Below, piece after piece: positions 35,440 to 47,172 of a DNA stretch of 64,000 nucleotides. This DNA comes from Adiantum capillus-veneris (Eukaryota > Streptophyta > Polypodiopsida > Polypodiales > Pteridaceae), in contig CM043954.1 in assembly GCA_014529385.2 (NCBI GenBank), positions 99,757,747 to 99,821,746 on the forward strand, given 5' to 3'. Position 1 is the first letter of the stretch; each line of letters opens with the position of its first letter. Made by a program: the position numbers and the translations under genes. The notes beneath the pieces are model-generated. The model was not told the origin of the DNA, searched no databases, and saw only the letters and a list, made by a program, of their open reading frames with translations.

Positions 35440-36850
35440 GATTGTGGATGCAAGGTCCACCACTTGTTCAAGCTAGATCTAAGAAAGTATATATACTGAG
35501 TCTTCAAACTAGTAAACCAAGGGAAGAGAGAAGCAGGGTCCATCACTTGTCCAAGCTCATCTCTAGACAACATAGAGAGATGTTATGTCTACTAATTGTC
35601 CAATATAGTCATGGAGAAATGATAGAAGGTTGATCCACTTGTCCAACCTATCATCTCTAGTAAAATGGGAGGTTTGGCCTTAAGATTCACCATGTAACCA
35701 ACATATACTTCATTGTATTATGAAGAGTAGAAAAGAAAAGCTCCACCACTTGTCTAAGGTAGTTCCAAAATCAACATGGAGAGAAGAAAGCTTCACCATT
35801 TGTCCAAGATAGGTTCCATTAAAACATGGAAAACCTCATATATGTTGTACATGGAAGCTTTTTTCCAAGGTCCACCACTTGTCCAAGCTAGGATCCATTA
35901 AAACATGGATAGAAACAAGGCTCCACAACTCGTCCAACCTTTATAGCTGCGAAGTGTACCGGTTGTCTAAACTAGGCATGGGAAAATAATAGAAGGTCCA
36001 CCACTTATCCAATATATTATCTCTAATAGCATGGGAGGTTTGGTCTCAAGATTTAGGAATTGGCTGACCTGTATTTCATTGTATTATGATGAATTTGGTT
36101 TTAAAGTCAACTACTTATCCAAGCTATAAGTTTATATCTTGAATGGTATTCCTTCCCATCACTTAGAAAACCAATGATATGTTGTACATGGGAGGGTTTG
36201 TTACAAGGTCCACCACTTGTCCAAGCTAGTTTCATTGAAACATGGATGAAGACAAGTTCCACCATTTGTTAAAGCTAGACTCCATTGAAATCTAGAAAAT
36301 CCATTCTATGTTGTACATGGGGTTTTTGTTGTAAGGTCCAACACTTGTCCAAGCTAAGATCCATTGAAACATGGAGTAGAGAAACACTCCACCACTTGTC
36401 CAAGCTAGGCAACATTGATAGTAGTTGGTTTATTTTGAAGATCCACCACTAGTCTAAGCTAACTCTATTGAAACATAGAGAGAAGCAAAGGTCCACCAAC
36501 TGTTCAAGCTAGGCTCCATTGAAACATGGACAGAAGCAAGCTCCACCATTTCTCCAAGATAGACTCCATTGAAACATGGAGACAATCAAAGGTCCACCAT
36601 TTCTCCAAGCCAAGATCTAGTTGTCCAACCTATAAGGTTATATCTTAAATGGTAATCTTTCTAATCACTTGGAATACCCATGATATGTTTTACATGGGGG
36701 TTTTGTTCCAAGATCACCACTTGTCCAAGCTAACTCTATTGAAACATAGAGAGAAGCAAAGGTCCACCACTTGTCCAAGCTAGTCTCCATTGAAACAAGG
36801 AGAGAAGCAAGCTCCATCATTTCTCCAAGATAGGCTAGCATGGATAAGTG
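35440..36850 (-). repeat. Second inverted block of the 20-bp core
   Basis: Reverse-orientation cores with AACATGGAGAGAAG and TGTTGTACATGG(G) phrases. It repeats the order of motifs seen from 29.7 kb, including a shared stretch (29740-29930 resembles 35540-35760), so the two blocks look like duplicates flanking the second FCP1-like exon. Confidence 0.88.
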
Positions 36851-37401
36851 CACCTTGAAACCAACCTTCCTATGAGGCAATAGAGCATATGCTACATATT
36901 TTATGTATGCCCCATGCCTCAAATTAAGAAGTTATAGATTAGAAGTGGACCTTGCTTAAATGTCACATGCAATAAATTAAGGAAAAATAGCCAAGTGGAT
37001 TGTATTCCTCAATGGATCCTTGCTTTCACAAGTTGTGAACCTTGAGTCACTTTTACATTAACTTGGACAAGTGGTGGACCTAGAAACCAAGCTCTCCATG
37101 TTGAGATAAGTTGTAGGTAGGACAATAGAACATAGACAACGATAATGGATGCAATATACTCCTCTCCTAATAATCCAATTGATTGAAACCATGATATTTT
37201 AGTTGTTTTCATTGTGTATTGTATGTGCATAAAGTGGAATGAGACCTTAAGAAAACTCAAATTTTTGACAAAATCTCTATATTTTATACATGATATATTG
37301 AAAGTTGTCCAACCTGGGAATTGGGATTTTCCCACTTTACCTAATATGGTCTTCATGCAACAAACATCTAAACCATTGTGAATCAATATGAAATAAGCAA
37401 A
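36851..37401. other. Spacer without recognisable genes
   Basis: AT-rich, with one forward core copy (ACTTGGACAAGTGGTGGACC, 37062-37081). Nothing else is supported up to the gypsy fragment. Confidence 0.6.
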
Positions 37402-38979
37402 AGAAAGACGACACATATCGTATGTGTGTCGACTACAGAGCACTAAATAGGATCACTATCAAGAATAGGTTTCCCGTTCCACGGGTAGAAGACCTATTTG
37501 ATAAGCTACAAGGGTCGACCTACTTCAGTAGGATTGACCTAAAAGTGGCTATCATCAAATAAAGATAGTTGATCAAGAAATTGTAAAGACCGCATTTTGC
37601 ACTACCTTTGGTCTTTACGAATACATTGTCATGCCTTTTGGCTTGACCAATGCACCAGCCACATTTAAACGCTGGATGGAGAAGCTATTATGGCCTCATC
37701 AAACCTTTACTGGAGTGTTCTTTGAGGGTATAATCATCTACTCTAATTCACTAGACGAACACAAGCAACACCTCCAGGTAATATTTCAAGTCTTACGAGA
37801 GAATAAACTTTATATTAATCTAAAGAAAAATAAGTTTTTCTTACAAGAGATTCAATATTTAGGTCACATTATCTCTCAAGATGGAATCCAAATGGATCCA
37901 TCTAGAGGTAATAAAAAGATGGCCTAATCCAAGTAATCTACATGAACTAAGAAGCTTTATAGAATGAGTGCATACTATAGACGCTTCATAGAAAAGTTCT
38001 CACAGATTGCAGGACCATTACATGACCTAGCAAAGAAAAAATTTAGGTATACATGGTCTTCCAAGGAGAACAATGCTTTCAAAAATCTTGATGAAAAGCT
38101 TATCTCTCAACCTATGTTTACACTGCCAGATCTCTCAAAATTATTTGAGGTCCAATGCGACGCTTGTGGTGATTTCCTTGGAGCTATTTTACTACAACAA
38201 GGGCAAGCCATAGCCTATGAAAATCAAAGGCTTAACCCTCTTGAGCAATCTCTAGGCATATATGAAAAGGAACTCCTTGCAGTTCTACATGCCTTAGACT
38301 CGTGGAAGCACAATTTTTTGGGGACTCCTTTCATTCTGCATGGATAGATCACCAAAGCCTTAAGTACTTCATGACGTAGACCAAGCTCTCCGACAAACAA
38401 ATGAGGGGGACAAGTTTTCTTTCACAAATTTCATTTTCATACAAGAATCTGTTTCTAAATGTGTGGTATGTTTTCTTTCACATATTTCTATTTTCAACCT
38501 ACAAGAATCTTTTCAAAAGATTAAGGATGCTATCTCTATCTCACAGCAAAGGCAAAAGGCTAATGTTGATAAGCACAAAAGAGCTCAAGCCTCCCAAGGC
38601 TTGATAAAGGCACACAACGGGCAAGAATCCTACGGGACACCAAAAGTACTATGCTAAATTAGCAAAAAGGTACTATGGTCCCTTCCAGATTCTTAGATCA
38701 ATCAATGAGATGGCCTATCAACTCAAGTTGCCCAGTCATTGGCTCATACACAATGCTTTCCATGTGATCCTACTAAAGCCTTATAAAGGAGATCCACCTC
38801 AAGAACCAACTATTGAAGGCCAACCAGAGATCGAGGACCAAGAAGAGGTGATGCAGCCCTAGTCCATTCTCCGACATGAAGACAAGGTATTGAGAAAGGA
38901 TAGGATTATCTGACGGTATCTTATTAAGTTTAAGAACTATCCTTTTGAAGATGCTAGATGGATGCAAGCCTACAATTAA
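37402..38979 (+). pseudogene. Ty3/gypsy chromovirus-type pol, heavily degraded
   Basis: Reverse transcriptase begins CVDYRALNRITIKNRFPVPR, then shifts frame near 37538 to SGYHQIKIVDQ and VMPFGLTNAPATF. The catalytic Y/FxDD is replaced by FFEGIII (about 37720), so the enzyme is dead. Further frameshifts near 37905-37965 precede the YYRRFIEKF connection region and RNase H (FEVQCDACGDFLGA, ELLAVLHAL). DHQSLKYFMT then carries a stop. The integrase core is missing: sequence jumps at about 38430-38500 to the integrase C-terminus ([19 protein letters not shown]). A chromodomain-like tail, RYLIKFKNYPFEDARW, ends at 38977. That tail marks a chromovirus. Only the 3' half of pol remains, with an internal deletion. 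Confidence 0.9.
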
Positions 38980-39550
38980 AGGATAATCTAAACGTTGTCA
39001 ATGCTTACAATGCTTCCCTAGAGTAAGCAAATGTAAAAATGTTTATTTGAACAAATTTTTTGTCTTATAAGACTCTCTTTTTCTTTATTGTGCACAAATG
39101 TTAAGAAGTGTGCATGCTTAGGATCATGTTTACGGAGACAACGTCTCTCGAACACCAAGAAGAGCTTGTCACTCTACTATGGAAGATTGATACAGACTAA
39201 TGTGCAGACATGCTTGTGGCAACTAACACTCTCAAGCACCAAATGGACTAGTCATTCATTCTAGGATGATGTCGTAGGGTAAAATAGGGATCATGTACCC
39301 GCTAACAAACCGACTAATGACTAGGCTTTATCTTCTCTTCCTCATAGTCAAGGACGACTATGATTTCAACAAAGAGGTAATGTGATAATAACTAATATCT
39401 ATTTCTCCTAAATGATTTTCTCATGTTGAACTGATCATTTAATATGGGGAAGTACTAGGGGAGAAAAAGCTAGAATATTGATTAGGATGGTAGACCAATC
39501 ATAGTACGGATCCAAAGGAGGGAAAATAGGGATCCAGGGGGGGGGGTATC
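38980..39550. other. 3' untranslated part of the gypsy element
   Basis: No ORF was seen. The stretch ends in a purine tract (GGATCCAGGGGGGGGGGTA, about 39530-39548) suitable as polypurine tract before the LTR. Confidence 0.45.
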
Positions 39551-40955
39551 TGTAAAAGAGCAATGTGCATCAATGGGCTTCAAAGACCCTAAGGTTCAGG
39601 CCATTAAGACTTCCAAAATGCTAAGGTTTCAAAATTAAATAAAATCTTCAATGGTTAGGGAAGATTGGATGCTTGTGGGAAGACTCAAAAGTCTTCCCAC
39701 ATCCCTATCCAGGAGGGGGCGAGCCATATTTGTAGGGGATGAGAGAGAAACACACACACAAACACATTTCCAAGATCCCTTTTCTCAAAGGGCATAGTGG
39801 ACACATGTCATCTTCCTAGCCCAGTTTCCCCCAAGGTGCATTCAAATCCTATTGGATGTCCATAGAGGTGGGCCAATGAGAATTAGGCTATCTAGAGTAA
39901 ATTTAGTTTAATTCATTTAAAAACACTTGATAAAAGAACCAATAGAAATTAAGCTCTCTAGAAGACTATTGGACAGTCCGCCAAGGGGTCCAATGAGCAT
40001 TCAACAGCCCAATGGCTTGCCTGATTCCTATTGGCCAGAAGACTAAGAGGTCCAATGAGAGTTTAATTGCATTATTTAGATAACTAAAGCTCTCACAAAA
40101 GGGGAAACGGGGACACATGTCACAAGGCTATCACTTATGCTTCTTAATTGTCATTGGCTAAGCTTTGTAGGGGCCAATAGGATGCCAACATGAGAAAATA
40201 GCAAGAGGGGTCAACCAAGAGAGAGAGAGGGGGGGGGGGGGGGGGGGGGGGTGATTTTTGCAAGGCATCATCACACAGACACACTTACACAAGCTCATGT
40301 GTGAAGTGAAGAAGAATATTCCTTCTCAAGATTTAATGAAAATCTTATTATCTACTCCAAGCTTGTAAGAAGGGAGGCCTACACCACAAACTCTTGGCTT
40401 TGTGATGCAAATCCAACCAAGAGCCAAGCTCCAATGCATGATCATCTCCTCTACCATGCTAATTACTAAGATATGCTAAGCTATTAAGAGTGATTATGTG
40501 AGGAGACATACTTCTTTCTCATAAGAATACTCCTTCTTCCTCTTGGTCTACTCTTATACCCCGCTAGCTCTCACCATCTTTGAAGGTGTGTGAGGTCTTA
40601 GTTCTGAGACCATGATGGAATTGATGATGTGTTTTCAAGTGTAAGCTTGGTACTTGAAGCTTCCATATTCCTTGCACCAACAAGTTATTGAAGGAACACA
40701 AAGTATTGTATTGTAAAATGTCTCCCTTGATGGGGGAAACCTATAATACAAAGACTTTCGGAGGGGGGACCGTGTAAATCCGGTCCTCAACTCTTGTCAA
40801 TAGCTTAATTTCTCTCTCTTTTTGAAGTATTGTTCATGCCTATCTAGCTAGGTGTTATGCTTTTGTTGCTCTCTTCATGCAAGCACTCTTGCTATACTCA
40901 ATAGGAATCTATTTTTAATGAAATGCCCACTATGTCTATGTTATTTTCCGCTACA
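39551..40955 (+). repeat. Putative 3' LTR of the gypsy element
   Basis: Starts TGTAAAAGAGC after a polypurine tract and ends TTTTCCGCTACA, giving about 1.4 kb bounded TG...CA. It contains a 23-G run at 40229-40251 preceded by GA repeats, and several diverged copies of a phrase like CCAATGAGA/CTATTGG between 39845 and 40180. The 5' partner is absent from the window. Confidence 0.5.
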
Positions 40956-40969
40956 AACAAGTTACTCAA

Positions 40970-41560
40970 CCATTAAATATTACATAATTATATAAAATAA
41001 AAACTTTATGTATTTAAAAAAATCATTATGGAAGAACTTTATGGCATCATAAAATAATATAAACATTTAAAAACTAGCTGGATCATAATGAATCATCATG
41101 GAAGAACTTCATGGCATTATAGAATAATAAACATCTAAACCATAACAAAATATCATAAAACGATATGATGACATCATAAAATGGTCATCTCAATAATTAT
41201 GAATGAACATAAAATATCAACATGGTATAACAAATTAACTCCATTAAACAATAATTCTTTCAATCATAATGAATCATCATGGAACAATATCACGGTATTA
41301 AAGTATTTAACCAAAAAAAAACATATTCTCAATTATAATGAGTCATCTCATGAAACAACACTATGAAACAAAAACCATCTCAATAAGAAAAGATCGGTAC
41401 AAACGACCATTAATTGTCATGGAAATGCATCATGACATCATGGAACAACTCCAAGGAATAATAACCATCTTAGTAATAAACGATCGGTACGAAAGACTTC
41501 TAATCATCATGAAAATACATCATGTCTCATAAAACTATGAAAGCACTTTATTTGTACGAC
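40970..41560. repeat. AT-rich CATCATGG-type degenerate tandem repeats
   Basis: Loose ~60-80-bp repeats built from AATCATCATGGAAGAACTT, ATGGCATCATAAAATAATA and AACATCTAAACC. The family is also at 7030-7245. The following 41561-41940 has no recognisable feature except two similar phrases about AGCAAGTGG(C/T)TACTAG near 41690 and 41807. Confidence 0.7.
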
Positions 41561-41940
41561 AAGAAAATCATGCCTAATTTAAAGGTTAAACACAAAAAAC
41601 AAGAAAAACTTGAAAGTGGATAACCTTGTTGCCCCTTTGAGAGCAATTGTATTCACTGGAATGTGGCTCATAGACATGTATGTGTGCTAACAAGTGGTTG
41701 CTAGTAGCACCCGAAATCTTCTAGGAAAAATGTCCTAAAGTGAAGCTTGCTTCATTTAAGTTCATCAAGAAGATGAGATAGAACGGAGCCTAAGTGCTCA
41801 TAGCTAGCAAGTGGCTACTGCTAGCACCCCTGTATCAACACAAAAGAGGGCGACCTTGTTGAGTTTTCATAGATAATTGGCCTTTCTGAAGCATGCATCT
41901 TATTGAGAATCATTAGATTGCCCAATTTGAAGATAGATAG

Positions 41941-42110
41941 GGACTTCCACAAATGAAATAAAATAATGCAATTGGACTTCAATAGCGCACACAGACTTAA
42001 AAAACCCTAATTTATAGTCATCAACCAATAAAGACGAGATTATTATCATGTGGTCCTGATCTCCATGCACCTCTAGACCGAGGTATGCGGGTATCGGGCA
42101 TGGATAGAGA
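41941..42110 (+). repeat. Left-hand partial unit of the ~273-bp repeat
   Basis: From GACTTCCACAAATGAA to GGGCATGGATAGAGA it matches, in the same orientation, the units at 52.4-54.2 kb. It stops in mid-unit exactly where the 10.3-kb element begins, and the right-hand array resumes at TAGAGAATGTGAGG. Confidence 0.85.
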
Positions 42111-42180
42111 GGGAGATGATTCCAGGCGAGCAATTTTTGGTGAGTGATTTTTAGGAATCAGGTGATCAGATTCCTAAAAA
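42111..42180 (+). repeat. Left terminal inverted repeat
   Basis: Contains CAGGCGAGCAATTTTTGG, TGAGTGATTTTTAGGAATCA and GGTGATCAGATTCCTAAAAA in order. It matches the reverse complement of 52313-52386, apart from about 11 bases extra in the right copy. The GGAATC...GATTCC part is itself nearly palindromic. Confidence 0.75.
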
Positions 42181-42227
42181 GATTCTCTCTTCCTCTTTGT
42201 CGATTCTTTCGCCTTTTTCATATCTCT

Positions 42228-42228
42228 A

Positions 42229-42320
<92 letters not shown>
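42228..42320. repeat. (CT)n(CA)n(GA)n compound microsatellite
   Basis: CT to 42246, CA to about 42307, GA to 42320. It lies just inside the left end of the element. Confidence 0.97.
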
Positions 42321-42469
42321 GTGTTAGGGAGGTCGAGACATAGACAAAGATATGCGAGCTAATCAAATTGTTTCAAAAACCACGGAGACAAGGGTACTTA
42401 AAACAAGAACATCCATTAATAATAGAAAGTTACATTTTATTGCACTTGCATTACATAGGCAAGAAGCGT

Positions 42470-42856
42470 TCATCTTCTGGAAGACCTGGTTTTAGGAGTA
42501 GATGTGTTGCCTTCAAGTGGAAAAAGAAGATTCACCACGTTCCCTAGCTGCTGCGTCATTTCCTCCTCATCCTCCTCTGTGATGAGCCCAATCTTCTTCC
42601 AGCGAGAGAAAGAGAATTGTACCTTCTCGTTCAAGTTGAGTAAGGTCCGCATATTGAGTTCCATGCGGCAATGATAGAGGCGACACACATTGACTGTTGC
42701 CTTTAGAGCCTCCCTAAACCAGTTGGCTCCATACAACGCCTCTCCGTTGGGAATGGCTTCCATGGAATCCCACGCAGACTTGATTTTATCCTCAAGATCG
42801 TTGGACATCGTGAAAAGTAATAGAGGTGTGCTACAGAAGCTACTGGACGCTTTCAC
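42470..42856 (-). CDS. Small uncharacterised protein of the 10.3-kb element
   Basis: 128 codons from the first ATG. A second ATG 16 codons in (MSNDLEDKIKSAWDSME) may be the real start. The protein is helical and acidic at the C-terminus (LITEEDEEEMTQQL), with a Ser/Arg-rich tail (TPKTRSSRR). A Cys-His pair (CRLYHC) is the only metal-like motif. Composition and intact frame look like coding sequence, but I recognise no family. It lies downstream of the SWIM transposase on the same strand and could be an accessory protein or its own C-terminal exon. Confidence 0.5.
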   Translation of the reverse strand: MKASSSFCSTPLLLFTMSNDLEDKIKSAWDSMEAIPNGEALYGANWFREALKATVNVCRLYHCRMELNMRTLLNLNEKVQFSFSRWKKIGLITEEDEEEMTQQLGNVVNLLFPLEGNTSTPKTRSSRR

Positions 42857-43065
42857 AAAAATAATTCAAGCAATGGTAACTTATAGTCATTGTGCAGATA
42901 TTATATTACTCTATTCACGATTTGACAAATAAACAACCATTTTCCAAATTTGAAAAAGATTGCAAATCAATGTACCAAAATGTGGCCATCATAAGATAAA
43001 ATTAGAAATTGGTACAATTGTCCATTTTGTGAAGCATACAAACAAAAAGTGAGAAACGACAAATG

Positions 43066-43349
43066 CTATGCATCCATGTCTGGATAGGTTCGGCTTTCGC
43101 TGAGTGCCCTGAAGATATCAGCACCTTCCAGAATTGGTTGATGGATAAACATGTTCCCATTTTGGCTTAACCCTAGCACACACACATAAATTAAATACAA
43201 ATGTTTACATGCAAGATATGGTTTTTTCTTTGACACCCGTTCCATGAAGTCTGGACATGTGCACGGTGGCTGGTTGCAAATGTAAACTTTGTACAGCCCA
43301 ACATGACCATCTTCACTTTTGGTTTCTACTTTGAACTCAAGGATGCCAC
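43066..43349 (-). other. SWIM zinc-finger exon of the transposase-like gene
   Basis: A clean reading frame follows a TTTTTATTAG acceptor on the reverse strand: GILEFKVETKSEDGHVGLYK, then ICNQPPCTCPDFMERVSK, and ACKHLYLIYVCVLGLS, ending SRTYPDMDA. The spacing CxC-x(n)-CxH fits SWIM (zinc binding, DNA or protein contacts). This is the best-preserved part of the gene. Confidence 0.8.
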
Positions 43350-46244
43350 CTAATAAAAATGTAACCTATCACGTGAGTTCAACAAGTGGGTATTTAAAGT
43401 TCTTGAAACTTACAGAAATATATATACAGAAGGGCATTATATTTTCAAATTTGAAAAAAACTTACAGATTTTAAAAGAAAAGGGTATATTATATTCCTAA
43501 AAAAATTCACAGATAAGAGGTTTTACAAACATGTCTTGAATGCACGTGATATGGTAGGTTTACACATAGTGAACCCCCCGAGACTTTGAAGACCTCATTA
43601 ACACCATCTCCTACACATATCTCTTCTACGACCTTCGCTCTCAGTGCTAGTGCTAAACTGATCTTGCGAGCAGCGTCCTCGAAAATGGAATTCTGATATC
43701 GTACACGCACACCATCTCGCATTATTGTGGCTCATGCACTGCCTTCAGGAGTGGATGTATCTTTTGACTTGAAAGGAGAGTTGGTCATATTTTGTGCAGG
43801 AACAACTGGCGTTACATTAGATATTCCTTCTTTCCGGAGCTCCACTTGATACCCCCTTCATGCAATATTTGCACCTCATCCTCCGATAGGTTGGTGTCCA
43901 CATTCACGGGCCAAGTGTGTGGTGGATGTTGAGGCTGCGGCTCAATGTTCTGGTCTACTATATGGCAATGCAAGACATGATCCGGACAAAACCACTATGA
44001 AATGGATTTTGTGCTCTATAAGATGGAATTTTCAAGGTCGGTTGTACATGCATCACATAATGAAATGCGTTTACGAAAAGCCTCCCCTGCTAGCCAGCTG
44101 CCATGCTTGCTCTCCGCAAGGTTTGTGCGTGGAGTGTTTGGTCCATCAGAGCTACTTTCTACGCACGTCATAATGCCACCCCAATGTGCAATACAGATTT
44201 CCCACCAACTAAGCCATGAATCCATGTATGGAATGTTACGGTCTATGCAATGACCATTACGTTAGCATTGGCGTATCAGACAAGCCTCTGCTACTGCAGC
44301 CTCTTTTGTTGGTGCTTGCCTCTACTTCTCACACATTTCTTTGTGTGTGTGTTGAGAATTTTGCACCACATACTTTATTGTGTGTTGATTCAAGCTTTGC
44401 TTCCAATGGAAAAGACAAGAACGCTCTCGACCGCTCATTGTATTGGTCTTGTCACCACCATTGAAAACAATTCGAACTGTATTCCAATTTGCTTGAGCTT
44501 CATTCGCCATGAAGCCAAAGAAATTAGCTCTGTCACACCCACATGATATCATTACATCATTGAGGCACTCCCAAAACAAACATTGCGATTCCATGTCTTC
44601 CTATTTCATTTCACAAGTTGCTATAGTCAAAAGGTCCTGCGTGCTGTAAACAAATTTTTTTAGAGAGAGTCAAAGGCAACCCACAAAGCTGTTAAGGTGC
44701 ACCATGTACCTTGGATCATAGACATGACAAGCCATAGTCACCCATTCGTTAACACTTCTGGTGTGATCAAACTAGATCCACGCACGTCGAAGATCGCCAT
44801 CCTTCCCGATCTTGTCTTATTCGGTTCACCAGGTCTACACCGGATGCTAGACCAATTATGGACATTTTGAAGACATAACATTTCTCCCCCTCCGTACCTT
44901 GACCAAGAAACTGGCTTCCATGAAAAAGTCATATGTGCAGTCTCGCTTCAACTTTAGAAGTGCATCAATGCCGAAAGATTCTTTGTCAACCCCTCTTCGT
45001 AAAATAGATACTTACCTTCAAAACCTAACAATGTTCAAATTATTTAGAGAAAAAATAATTTAGCATAGAGTTTTGCATCGAAATAAGAATCTAGGAAATA
45101 CTCATACCAATTATCTAGCACCAATGGCCCCAACTCCTCAGCGATCGCAAATAGCTGTTGCTCACCTAAAATTCTTTCGTTGATGTTGTTGCAAAGAAGT
45201 GTTGTACTTATAATTTCTTTTTCCAAACACATTTGAACCTTCCTGGCTCCTGCGTGTGGGTCATCAGTCAAAATCCTTTGCACCATCACCTTGGTGTTGT
45301 CCGTTACTGTTTTGGATGTGCCGCTGCGTACACGGTACATCGTATCTATGTGTGCCATGATGAATCATGACTCTAGTGGCGGTCGCATCGGATGGCATGA
45401 CATAGTATACTACACAATCACATGTTGCAATACAAAAAGCAATTGACTTACAAAAGTGGCATGTAAGGCTCTTGTCTCCAATCTTACAATATTTTCCGGG
45501 TGCAGTTGCCTTTTGTATGTACCCGTTGAAATAACTTGTATTGGGAATATGATAATTAACCAAGTGGACACATTGCTCATTCCTGCACTTGAGAGATCCT
45601 ATGCAATGACTAAGACGCACTACACCTGGAAAAACTATATTGGATGTTTGTGGCTTCAACCACAAATGAGGAGCATACTTATGCTCCATTGCAACCATAT
45701 GGTGCAACTTTCCGATGGTAGGTGGAAATTCTAAAACAAGATCACCATTGTAAGACCTTGGAATCTCTGTAACTTGTTCCACTTGTTGTATCTACATTAA
45801 AATCTTTGTCAATGTGCCCTTCTTTTCGGCCTCTAGGAGTTTTTGTCTTGTACTCCTTTTGAAGATATTTGAGACCAAAACTCCAGGCGGGGTGCATAGA
45901 TCTATTAACTCCTTTTGAGAATATTGCACCTGTGACCACGGACTATCCACAATGGCAATGGGAGTCGTGCTAGGTGAGCCTGCATATTGTGTTTGATGGG
46001 ATACGTTGACTTTGTATTTACGTGAAAGCTGTTCATCCAGTACATAGATGAATTCACCAAAATTGTTGAGCATCCTTTCAAGAGGCAAATTCATTTCAAT
46101 ATCACCAACTTCGATGACTGTATCTAAAGTTGTAAATTGCATTGGAGAAATTAATTTTAAAAGAAATAATTCAGATATTATAAATTTACCATTGTAAAAA
46201 AGATAAGAAAGCTCTTTACCCATGAAAAATAAAGAGCAAGCCAT
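43066..46244 (-). pseudogene. SWIM zinc-finger transposase-like gene (MULE-like), degraded
   Basis: Reverse strand, several frames. N-terminal part 46244-45264 is one frame broken by TAG at 45792: acidic (VIEVGDIEMNLPLERMLNNF), then a Cys-rich stretch (GSLKCRNEQC, LTCHFCKS, TCDCVVYYVM) and HHGTHRYDV. A frameshift near 45340-45360 leads to RSGTSKTVTDNTKVMVQRIL and LGPLVLDNWYEYFLDSYFD. Catalytic-domain candidates are MAIFDVRGSSLITPE (about 44800) and NEWVTMACHVYDPRY (about 44735). They are followed by GGDKTNTMSGRERSCLFHW (about 44420) and PRTNLAESKHGSWLAG (about 44115), in different frames. The next block is KVVEEICVGDGVNEVFKV (about 43620). The last exon, 43349-43066, follows a good acceptor and holds the SWIM finger CTCPDF...ACKHLYLIY (CxC...CxH), ending MDA. 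SWIM fingers next to DDE cores are typical of Mutator-like transposases. Confidence 0.72.
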
Positions 46245-46504
46245 AATAATAAGCTAAACAAATAATTAAGCACAAGATCACATTATATAAACTAACAAAT
46301 CGTTTATATACTCACATCTAATAATATAGCCGTTATAAATTTAAATTTAATAATATTTTATTAGTTTAATAAATTTATGTAAAAAATATACAAAATATTC
46401 AATAAAAGAAATATTTGTGTGTGACGGTGTGAGCACGTGAATATTAGTGTAGTGCAATGGATAAAAGAAAAAAATTTGTCCAAATAATTTTGCCAAGCAG
46501 GCTG

Positions 46505-46800
46505 GGGGGGGGGGATGTGTGTGGGAGGGCTACCGAGGAACGGGGGCATGCGGCCAACAGTACACCCCAGCCCCTCCCATGTGGGCAGCAAGGAAGGGGG
46601 GGGACGTGTGTGCGGGGGCTACCGGGGGTGGGGACGTGTGTGCGGGTGCTACCGGGGGGACGGGGGCCTGTGTGCGAGGGCTACAGAGGGTGGGGCCCTG
46701 TGTGCGGGCGCTACCGGGGGCGGGGGCCTATGTGCGAGGCCCGATGGGGGGGGGGGGGGTTGTGTGGGCGGCCTGTAAGGGGGGGGGGGGGGGGTCTTGT
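46505..46800 (+). repeat. G-rich ~37-bp minisatellite with G-quadruplex potential
   Basis: Six or seven imperfect units of GTGTGTGCGGGGGCTACCGG followed by a G run. The G runs on the plus strand reach 10-14 bases (46504-46514, 46747-46760, 46780-46794). It lies between the divergent transposase-like and ParB/MTase-like genes. Overlapping Gly/Arg-rich ORFs in all frames are by-products. Confidence 0.92.
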
Positions 46801-46904
46801 GTGTACGGGCGGCCATGCGCCACTGGTCAACGCGTTGGCCATGTGCGGCCACACACCCCCACGTGGAGGCGTGTGTCTGTCCCTGGCCAATGCGTACCCA
46901 ATGG

Positions 46905-47172
46905 CAGTCCACACACACACACGCACACGCCAGCACGTGTGTATACACACACATGTGTTGGCGTGTGTGTGCAATGCGCGTGTGTGTAAACACACACACA
47001 TGTGTTGACGTGTGTGTACACACACACACATACATGCCTGCATGTGTGTGTACACACACACGCGTTGGCGTGTGTGTGCATGTTGTGTGTGGCACCACAC
47101 ACACACACACACACACATACATGCACACGTACACGCACACACACACCCTCACCCACCTCTCACACACACATA
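46905..47172. repeat. Alternating TG/CA blocks with inverted symmetry
   Basis: Runs of CACACACA switch repeatedly to GTGTGTGT (for example ACGTGTGTATACACACACAT near 46935 and TGTGTGTACACACACACA near 47010-47050), giving purine-pyrimidine alternation with self-complementary arms. Such DNA is prone to Z-form or cruciform structure. No gene lies here. 47173-47400 is AT-rich and probably the 5' region of the gene starting at 47411. Confidence 0.92.

Noticed and set aside
10850-36850. CRISPR-like look of a conserved 20-bp core at intervals
   Set aside because: The sequences between cores are themselves repeated and vary widely in length, there are no cas-like genes, and the context is plant nuclear DNA with introns and retrotransposons.
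40229-40251. 23-G run as a structural regulatory element
   Set aside because: It is a simple homopolymer after GA repeats within an LTR. Length may also reflect assembly error, and no context supports function.
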